This document shows positions 1-8,390 of a stretch of DNA of 13,771 bases, in pieces (the first letter of the stretch is position 1; every line of letters starts with the position of its first letter). The position numbers were made by a program, and so were the translations under genes. A model generated the notes under the pieces. It was not told where the DNA came from. It made no database searches and worked only from the letters and a program-made list of their open reading frames with translations. Location of the stretch: NCBI GenBank assembly GCA_027069365.1, contig JALXES010000086.1, positions 1-13,771 on the forward strand, read 5' to 3'. The stretch comes from Candidatus Moraniibacteriota bacterium (GTDB lineage Bacteria; Patescibacteriota; Minisyncoccia; Moranbacterales; GCA-2747515).

Positions 1-156
1 TGTAAGGAGAGGCGCGTTGTTGGCAAAGACATTGAAGGGTGCAGCAAACATCCGTGCGATGCTGCCGCCGCGCCAGGGTGTACTGCAGTCTGCCGCCTGA
101 GCGTGGGCTGCACTGATGAGAGTGGCAAATGTGAGGATGAGGGAGGGGAGAAGCAT
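1..156 (-). CDS. Exported protein with signal peptide, N-terminal fragment (gene continues beyond the window)
   Basis: Only the first 52 codons are inside the window. The ATG lies at 154-156, and an in-frame TAA 12 nt upstream of it leaves no longer start. The product begins MLLPSLILTFATLISAAHAQ: a hydrophobic core of about 15 residues followed by A-H-A, a good signal peptidase I cleavage site near residue 19. The mature part (AADCSTPWRGGSIARMFAAP...) is too short to name a family. A cysteine sits four residues after the likely cleavage site, but no lipobox (L-x-x-C) is present, so a lipoprotein is unlikely. A near-consensus promoter lies directly upstream and would give a leader of only about 15 nt with no Shine-Dalgarno sequence. 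The product is probably secreted or periplasmic; its function is unknown. Confidence 0.7.
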   Translation of the reverse strand, partial: MLLPSLILTFATLISAAHAQAADCSTPWRGGSIARMFAAPFNVFANNAPLLT

Positions 157-177
157 GAGCGTGGAAGATTAGAAACT

Positions 178-206
178 AGAATACGCACAGTATTGCCGTC
201 TGTCAA
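178..206 (-). promoter_or_regulatory. Sigma70-type promoter of the exported-protein gene
   Basis: On the minus strand a perfect -35 TTGACA (201-206) is followed by a 17-nt spacer and a -10 TATTCT (178-183). Transcription would start near 171, about 15 nt before the ATG at 156, so the mRNA has almost no leader. This is one of the best promoter matches in the window. Confidence 0.6.
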
Positions 207-323
207 TCAATAAGCATACTCTGCATGACTCTATTATCATGATAACCCGTAAAAGGACTCTCGTCTATGAGGCCGGGGCTATACGCAACTAACGCTTTTT
301 CGTGCTACTGCGCACAAAGCAAG

Positions 324-346
324 AGCCCTGTGTATTACACAGGGCT
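324..346 (-). terminator. Intrinsic terminator of the Nudix gene
   Basis: A perfect 10-bp stem (AGCCCTGTGT / ACACAGGGCT) closes a 3-nt loop, starting 6 nt after the TAG stop of the Nudix gene. On the minus strand the stem is followed by CTTGCTTTG, an imperfect U-rich tail. On the plus strand no T-run follows, so it should act only in the minus direction. Confidence 0.65.
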
Positions 347-352
347 GTGGAA

Positions 353-796
353 CTAGGGGCACGTGCGACCATTCTCCAGACACGCCTCCAAGAATGTGCG
401 CACTTCCACGCGCACAGGTGTGTGTGCGAGGAGTTCATATGGCGCCATCCAGCCATGGAAGGCAATGTCGTTATCCTGTGGCGCCACCGTTATACGCCGC
501 TGACATTGACTCATGTAGATGGTGTAGTTTACACCGACCGTTCCAAAGTCGTGCCAGAATACTCCGCACTGTTCCGGGGTCGTGATTTGGTCGGGATGCA
601 CACCAATTTCCTCATGCAGCAGCCGTCGCAATGCCATCGGTGCAGACTCGCTGTCGCGTACCGTTTCCAGAGGAAATGACAGCATGCCGGCACGCTTGGC
701 AATGTGTGGCTTACTGCGCAGTTCCTCAATTGTCAGGATGTGGCTACCGTGTCGGCACAAGAGGATAAGTCCAACACCGCGGATCGTTGTTGTCAT
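353..796 (-). CDS. Nudix-family protein with degenerate Nudix box
   Basis: The 147-aa product has the size and layout of a single-domain Nudix hydrolase, the family that cleaves nucleoside diphosphates linked to another group. The N-terminal beta-strand TIRGVGLILLCRHGSHIL leads to a Nudix box at about residues 41-66 (FPLE...ES...ALRRLLHEEIGV). Against the consensus GX5EX7REUXEEXGU, E50, R58, E62, E63 and G65 are kept. The first glycine is replaced by E44, and the Glu of the R-E pair (catalytic base in MutT) is L59. Activity may therefore be altered or lost, or the substrate unusual. The ATG at 796 is fixed by an AAGGAG Shine-Dalgarno (803-808) six nt upstream. The gene is transcribed alone, divergently from valS, and ends at its own hairpin. 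Family call fairly safe, substrate unknown. Confidence 0.75.
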   Translation of the reverse strand: MTTTIRGVGLILLCRHGSHILTIEELRSKPHIAKRAGMLSFPLETVRDSESAPMALRRLLHEEIGVHPDQITTPEQCGVFWHDFGTVGVNYTIYMSQCQRRITVAPQDNDIAFHGWMAPYELLAHTPVRVEVRTFLEACLENGRTCP

Positions 797-834
797 GAAA
801 AGCTCCTTTTTGTTTTGTGAAAGATACTATGCGC

Positions 835-863
835 ATTATACAAAACTTCTCGCAAAGCACAAA
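835..863 (-). promoter_or_regulatory. Promoter of the Nudix gene
   Basis: A perfect -10 TATAAT lies at 835-840 on the minus strand. The -35 is weak: TTTGTG at 858-863 with a 17-nt spacer. The start point would be near 828, giving a leader of about 30 nt that carries the Shine-Dalgarno. It is back to back with the valS promoter. Confidence 0.5.
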
Positions 864-867
864 TTTC

Positions 868-896
868 TTGAATCTCTTGTGTCTGAGTGGTACACT
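868..896 (+). promoter_or_regulatory. Promoter of the valS operon
   Basis: A -35 TTGAAT (868-873), a 17-nt spacer and a -10 TACACT (891-896), with an extended -10 TG at 888-889. Start near 903, leaving about 31 nt of leader before the valS ATG. No Shine-Dalgarno is visible in that leader. Confidence 0.55.
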
Positions 897-933
897 CTAG
901 ATAGACAGTAATCAAAGCTAGCTTGCACACGTC

Positions 934-3552
934 ATGACAGAACTCGCCAAAAATTACAACCCGCACGCCACAGAAAAAGACCTCTACGAGGAGTGGGAGC
1001 GGCGCGGCTATTTCCAGCCGCAAGACCACGGCAAGGGTGAGCGCTTCAGCGTCCTAATGCCGCCGCCCAACGTCACCGGCGTGCTGCACCTCGGACACGC
1101 CCTGGAGAATACCATCCTGGACATTATGACGCGCTACAAGCGGATGCAGGGCTACGAGACGCTCTTTGTGCCCGGCGCGGACCACGCCGCCGTCGCTACG
1201 CAGGCACGCGTGGAGAAGAACCTCATCGGTAGCGGCGCGTACACCAACCCCCGCGAGGAGCTCGGCCGCGAGAAGCTCCTCGCACTCATCCGCGACTTTG
1301 CGGAGCAATCCAAGTCTACCATCACTGCGCAGGTGCGCGCGATGGGCTCCAGCTGCGACTGGTCGCGCTTTGCGTACACGCTGGACGACACCCGCGCGCA
1401 CGCCGTAACAACCGTTTTTGAAAAAATGTACCGCGACGGCCTGATCTACCGCGGCTACCGCGTGGTCAACTGGTCCGTCAAGGGACAGAGCACCTGCAGC
1501 GATGACGAGCTGGAGCACCATGAGCGTACCGGCACACTGTACACCTTCAAATACAGCAAGGACTTCCCGTTTGCCATCGCCACCACGCGCCCGGAGACAA
1601 AGCTCGGTGACACCGCCGTTGCCGTCAACCCGACAGACGAGCGCTACGCGCAGTACATCGGCAAAACCTTCACCGTAGACGTCGGCGCCGCCAAGCCGCT
1701 TTCGCTGACGATCATTGCAGACCAAAACATTGACCCGGCGTTTGGTACCGGCGCCGTGGGTGTGACACCGGCGCACAGTATGGTGGACTTTGAGATGTAT
1801 GAGAAGAACCCGGACATTGGCATCGTCCCTGTCATCGGCAAGGACGGTCGGATGCTGCCGGCTGCCGGCGCGGCCTACGCCGGATTGACGGTTGCCGAGG
1901 CGCGCGCAAAGTTTGTGGACTACCTCCGCGACAACGACCTGCTCATCAGCGAGGAAGACGTGCAGCAGAATGTCGGCACATCCGACCGCTTCGGCGATGT
2001 TGTGGAAGTGCTCCCAATGGAGCAGTGGTTCGTCGCCGTCAACAAGCCCATCCCCGGCCGCGACAACAAAACACTCAAGGACCTGATGCGCGATGCGGTC
2101 CACGACGGCGTGGACGGCGCAACAACAACCATCACGCCGGCGCGCTTCACAAAAGTCTATGACCACTGGATTGACAACTTGCGCGACTGGTGCATCTCCC
2201 GGCAGGTGTGGTGGGGACACCGCATCCCCGTGTGGTACCGTGGTGACGAAATGGTTGTGAGCGCCACGCGCCCGGACGGCGACGGGTGGGAGCAAGATCC
2301 CGACACGCTGGACACGTGGTTCTCCTCCGGGATGTGGGCATTCTCCGCACTGGGCTGGCCCGACGATCTGGAGGACTTCCGCAAGTACTTCCCCAACACG
2401 TGGATGCAGATGGGCACGGAGATTATCTTCTTCTGGATGGCGCGGATGATCCTGATGGCCACGTACGTACACGGCACCGTCCCCTTCACCGACGTCTACA
2501 TCCACGGCATCTTGCGCGACAGAGACGGCAGGAAGTTCTCCAAGTCGCTGGGCAACGGCATTGACCCGCTGGACATCATCAAGGACTACGGCACCGATGC
2601 ACTGCGCATGGCACTCATCAGCGACATCACGCCGGGCAACGACGCGCGCTTCAGTATGGACAAGGTCACCGACGCGCGCAACTTCACCAACAAGCTCTGG
2701 AACATCGCGCGCTATATCTTAAGCGGCACCGGCAACACAGCACCCGCACCTATCGCGCGCACGAGTGCGGACCACTGGATTCTCGCGCGACTGGACGCTA
2801 CCATCACCACCGTTACGGACCACCTGGAGCACTACCGCTTCGCCCAGGCCGCTACCGCGCTGCGTGACTTCACGTGGAATGACTTTGCCGACTGGTACGT
2901 GGAGGTGCACAAGATTGAGAAAAACGACGCGCTCATTCGCTTCGTCTTCCGCACGCTTCTGGCACTGTGGCACCCGTTTATGCCGTTCGTCACCGAGACG
3001 CTCTTTGCACACTTCCGCACCGATGGCCACGCCGCTATGCTCATCATCGCACCGTGGCCACAGCCACGCGCAGCGCAGGGTGCGGGAGACGCCGAAACAT
3101 TTGTCACCGTCAAAAACCTCATCACCACACTCCGCAACATCCGCGCTCTGTACCGCCTCACGCCGGAGCAGAAGCCCGTCCTTGCGTGCGATGCCGATCT
3201 GTACCCGCTGGCCACAGAGCATAGCGACATCATCCGCCGCCTCGCACGCGTGGAGCGCATCATGCCGGAGGCGGAAGCTGCAACAGCCGGCAGCGCCGCC
3301 GTTACCACACCACGTGGCTCCGGCGCACTGCTGCTGGGCAGTATCATAGATGTCGCTGCCGAGCGCGCGCGCCTGGAGGAGGAACTTGCAACAGCCCGGA
3401 AGCTCGCCGCGGACAAGCAGGCGCGGTTGGAGAATGAAAACTTCACCGCACGCGCACCGCAAGACGTTGTCGCAAAGGAGCGCACACTGCTGGCCGAGGC
3501 GCAGCGCCGCGCAGAGGAACTGCACAACGCACTTAACACACTCCACGCTTAA
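934..3552 (+). CDS. valS: Valyl-tRNA synthetase
   Basis: A class I aminoacyl-tRNA synthetase that joins valine to tRNA-Val in the cytoplasm, using ATP. The 872-aa product is complete. The N-terminus (KNYNPHATEKDLYEEWERRGYF) is typical of ValRS. The HIGH motif appears as HLGH at residues 52-55 inside PPPNVTGVLHLGH, and KMSKS as KFSKS at 534-538. The editing (CP1) domain that removes mischarged threonine holds TTRPET at 217-222. The WWGHRIPVW segment, the helical anticodon-binding domain and a C-terminal coiled coil (about 807-870, ending in the usual NFTARAPQDVVAKER region) follow. The length is near that of other short bacterial ValRS. The start is supported by homology only, since the leader shows no Shine-Dalgarno. 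It probably shares its mRNA with the membrane-protein gene 15 nt downstream. Confidence 0.97.
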   Translation: MTELAKNYNPHATEKDLYEEWERRGYFQPQDHGKGERFSVLMPPPNVTGVLHLGHALENTILDIMTRYKRMQGYETLFVPGADHAAVATQARVEKNLIGSGAYTNPREELGREKLLALIRDFAEQSKSTITAQVRAMGSSCDWSRFAYTLDDTRAHAVTTVFEKMYRDGLIYRGYRVVNWSVKGQSTCSDDELEHHERTGTLYTFKYSKDFPFAIATTRPETKLGDTAVAVNPTDERYAQYIGKTFTVDVGAAKPLSLTIIADQNIDPAFGTGAVGVTPAHSMVDFEMYEKNPDIGIVPVIGKDGRMLPAAGAAYAGLTVAEARAKFVDYLRDNDLLISEEDVQQNVGTSDRFGDVVEVLPMEQWFVAVNKPIPGRDNKTLKDLMRDAVHDGVDGATTTITPARFTKVYDHWIDNLRDWCISRQVWWGHRIPVWYRGDEMVVSATRPDGDGWEQDPDTLDTWFSSGMWAFSALGWPDDLEDFRKYFPNTWMQMGTEIIFFWMARMILMATYVHGTVPFTDVYIHGILRDRDGRKFSKSLGNGIDPLDIIKDYGTDALRMALISDITPGNDARFSMDKVTDARNFTNKLWNIARYILSGTGNTAPAPIARTSADHWILARLDATITTVTDHLEHYRFAQAATALRDFTWNDFADWYVEVHKIEKNDALIRFVFRTLLALWHPFMPFVTETLFAHFRTDGHAAMLIIAPWPQPRAAQGAGDAETFVTVKNLITTLRNIRALYRLTPEQKPVLACDADLYPLATEHSDIIRRLARVERIMPEAEAATAGSAAVTTPRGSGALLLGSIIDVAAERARLEEELATARKLAADKQARLENENFTARAPQDVVAKERTLLAEAQRRAEELHNALNTLHA

Positions 3553-3567
3553 ACCGCTCCCGAGAAT

Positions 3568-4161
3568 ATGTACCTCTTCTCTCTCCTCTACGGTATCTTT
3601 GCTGCGCTGGGCGCGCTTGCGCTGCAGTTTGCACTTGATGCGGCACTCCCGTTTGACCTCCTGGCGCCACTTGCGCTCAAGGCAACCACACCCTTGGTCG
3701 CCACACTCAGTCTCCTGCTCCTGGCACTCACGGAGGAAGCGCTCAAGGCCGCTGCTGTTGCCGCCGGCATACAGAGTACGACAGCACTGCACCGCGCGTA
3801 CCTCCACGCGCTCTTTGTTGGTGGCGGCTTTACGCTTGTGGAATGGGCACTGATCGCTCTTGTGCCCTACGACGCTAATCCCTTTGCCACCGGCGCATTT
3901 CTCGGGGATGTGATTATCCACCTGTGTTCGCCGCTTGTGATTGCTCTACTCTTCAATGCGCTGCGCACGTGGAGCGCCGCAGCGCGCATCCTCAGCACCC
4001 TACTCATCGTCACACTCCTGCACACCAGCTACAACATCCTCGCCTACGCCGGCTACGCACCCACGAGCGCACCGCAGCTGCTGTTCCTCGGTGCATTCCT
4101 CGGTGGGACGCTCTACGCCATGGCAGCTGCCGTACTTCACGCGCTGCACACTGCACGATAA
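3568..4161 (+). CDS. PrsW-like intramembrane metalloprotease (multi-pass membrane protein)
   Basis: The 197-aa product is very hydrophobic, with roughly six membrane segments (about residues 3-25, 40-58, 78-98, 112-131, 139-160, 170-190). Four conserved blocks match the PrsW family and the related CPBP/CAAX-type intramembrane proteases in order and spacing. They are EEALK at 56-60, GFTLVE at 87-92, a histidine at 118, and HTSYN at 152-156. The glutamates and histidines are the expected zinc or catalytic residues. In Bacillus, PrsW starts regulated cleavage of an anti-sigma factor; no anti-sigma gene is seen here, so the substrate is unknown. The start lies 15 nt after the valS stop with only a weak purine stretch (GAGAA) before it, suggesting co-transcription with valS. 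A multi-pass membrane protein is certain, and protease membership is likely from motifs alone. Confidence 0.7.
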   Translation: MYLFSLLYGIFAALGALALQFALDAALPFDLLAPLALKATTPLVATLSLLLLALTEEALKAAAVAAGIQSTTALHRAYLHALFVGGGFTLVEWALIALVPYDANPFATGAFLGDVIIHLCSPLVIALLFNALRTWSAAARILSTLLIVTLLHTSYNILAYAGYAPTSAPQLLFLGAFLGGTLYAMAAAVLHALHTAR

Positions 4162-4230
4162 GAACATCCAACTACTTTCTTGCGTTTTCAATAATTGTTC
4201 TTAGACACAATAACCATCTATACTCATACT

Positions 4231-4254
4231 CTCCACGACACGCGTGACGCGGAG
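4231..4254. repeat. 24-nt imperfect palindrome
   Basis: CTCCACGACACG followed directly by CGTGACGCGGAG gives 10 of 12 matched base pairs around a central CACGCGTG. It lies in the 221-nt stretch (4162-4382) between the PrsW-like gene and the tRNA. No intrinsic terminator with a T-run is visible in that stretch, only this palindrome, a 5-bp hairpin at 4255-4271 and the tRNA promoter. It may be an operator or part of a 3' UTR structure. Confidence 0.35.
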
Positions 4255-4341
4255 AATACTGGTGCGGTATTGCATTTGGCTACACGCACCACACAGAACT
4301 CTCCCGTCTACCAAGCATAAACAATATTCGGATATGTCTAT

Positions 4342-4369
4342 TTGCCAATTTGCGCCAATTGCGTACAAT
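4342..4369 (+). promoter_or_regulatory. Promoter of tRNA-Arg
   Basis: TTGCCA (4342-4347), a 16-nt spacer and TACAAT (4364-4369). The start point would fall near 4376, a few bases before the mature tRNA 5' end at 4383. The spacer contains GCCAATT twice (4344-4350 and 4354-4360). Confidence 0.55.
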
Positions 4370-4382
4370 ACAAGTAGCATCT

Positions 4383-4456
4383 GCCTCGGTAGCTCAGCGG
4401 ATCAGAGCAGCGGGCTTCTATCCCGTTGGTCGGGGGTTCGAATCCCTCCCGGGGTA
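4383..4456 (+). tRNA. tRNA-Arg, anticodon UCU
   Basis: Full cloverleaf of 74 nt. The acceptor stem GCCTCGG / CCGGGGT has two G-U pairs. The D-arm GCTC / GAGC has a 9-nt loop. The anticodon stem GCGGG / CCCGT carries the loop CTTCTAT, so the anticodon is TCT (reads AGA, and AGG by wobble). The variable loop is 5 nt. The T-arm GGGGG / CCCTC has the loop TTCGAAT, and the discriminator base is A. CCA is not encoded (the next bases are CGT), so it must be added by a nucleotidyltransferase. It has its own promoter upstream and a strong terminator 7 nt downstream, so it is a one-gene unit. Confidence 0.95.
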
Positions 4457-4462
4457 CGTGAT
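4440..4462 (+). repeat. Direct repeat copy 1: 3' end of tRNA-Arg plus 6 nt
   Basis: From the T-loop into the 3' flank, these 23 bp (starting GAATCCCTCCCGGGG, ending TACGTGAT) recur exactly at 4613-4635. After two mismatches both copies continue with AAAAAC and run into a terminator hairpin. A duplicated tRNA 3' end is the classic footprint of an integration (att) site, but a local duplication gives the same picture. Confidence 0.8.
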
Positions 4463-4463
4463 G

Positions 4464-4492
4464 CAAAAACAGGTTCCCAGAACCTGTTTTTG
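4464..4492 (+). terminator. Intrinsic terminator of tRNA-Arg
   Basis: Perfect 13-bp stem CAAAAACAGGTTC / GAACCTGTTTTTG with a CCA loop. The stem ends in T5 on the plus strand and, by symmetry, on the minus strand, so it could stop transcription from both sides. Confidence 0.8.
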
Positions 4493-4503
4493 TATGCCTC
4501 TTA

Positions 4504-4518
4504 CGGGAGGGATTCGAA
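4504..4518 (-). repeat. Inverted copy of the tRNA-Arg T-arm
   Basis: CGGGAGGGATTCGAA is the exact reverse complement of 4437-4451 (TTCGAATCCCTCCCG, the T-loop and 3' strand of tRNA-Arg). Twelve of its bases (4504-4515) also form an inverted repeat with 4613-4624, so 4504-4624 is bounded by 12-bp inverted repeats. The flanking sequence cannot fold into a tRNA, so this is a fragment and not a gene. Confidence 0.75.
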
Positions 4519-4561
4519 GGCGACGCCAAAAAGGCAAACTGCTTTGCCTTTTTGGTGCGCC
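4519..4561. repeat. Long stem-loop (19 bp, one bulge) inside the tRNA-derived repeat block
   Basis: The stem pairs 4519-4538 with 4543-4561: a perfect 13-bp inner part (CCAAAAAGGCAAA / TTTGCCTTTTTGG) and a 6-bp outer part with one bulged A and one G-T pair. The loop is CTGC. T5 lies within the stem rather than after it, so it is not a textbook terminator. It may instead be a structured element or a back-up transcription block between converging units. Confidence 0.75.
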
Positions 4562-4603
4562 AGGCTCCCGGAGGAAATGCGGAGGCTCCGTCCGGAGCAT
4601 TGG

Positions 4604-4623
4604 GGGAGGGAGGAATCCCTCCC
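4604..4623. repeat. 8-bp hairpin with GGAA tetraloop joined to the second tRNA 3' copy
   Basis: GGGAGGGA / TCCCTCCC closed by GGAA, a GNRA-class loop if transcribed. The right arm is the T-stem and acceptor strand of the tRNA 3' copy, so the T-arm of the tRNA is replaced here by a different but perfect hairpin. A smaller hairpin (GCTCC-GTCC-GGAGC, 4585-4598) lies just upstream. Confidence 0.6.
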
Positions 4624-4635
4624 GGGGTACGTGAT
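4613..4635 (+). repeat. Direct repeat copy 2: displaced 3' end of tRNA-Arg
   Basis: Exact 23-bp match to 4440-4462, displaced by 173 bp. The rest of the tRNA is missing upstream, so this is not a second tRNA gene. It sits directly next to the rpoC terminator. Confidence 0.8.
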
Positions 4636-4638
4636 ATA

Positions 4639-4667
4639 AAAACCGCACGCGTCATGCGTGCGGTTTT
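4639..4667 (-). terminator. Intrinsic terminator of rpoBC
   Basis: 12-bp perfect stem AAAACCGCACGC / GCGTGCGGTTTT with a 5-nt loop, 38 nt after the rpoC stop. On the minus strand the stem ends in GGTTTTT followed by ATATC, a good U-tract. It is nearly symmetrical and could also stop read-through from the tRNA side. Confidence 0.8.
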
Positions 4668-4705
4668 GTGTTATGGAGAGAGTGACGAGTGTGCAGTCTC
4701 AAGCG

Positions 4706-8365
<3,660 letters not shown>

Positions 8366-8390
8366 AGATTTGGGTGTTAGTAACGGTGAA

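Noticed and set aside
1054..2505. Open frame of 483 codons antisense to valS
   Set aside because: It mirrors the GC-rich valS coding frame, has no recognisable motifs and only low-complexity Val/Ala/Asp-rich sequence; a shadow of valS.
2719..3921. Open frame of 400 codons antisense to the valS 3' end and the PrsW-like gene
   Set aside because: It crosses two well-supported genes on the opposite strand and shows no family motifs; a shadow frame.
4244..4639. Small open frames across the tRNA-Arg and the repeat block on both strands
   Set aside because: They run through the tRNA and hairpins; their similar peptide ends simply reflect the repeated tRNA 3' sequence.
4504..4640. A second tRNA, on either strand, at the T-arm copies
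   Set aside because: Neither copy has the matching T-stem, anticodon arm, D-arm or acceptor 5' strand; only fragments are present.
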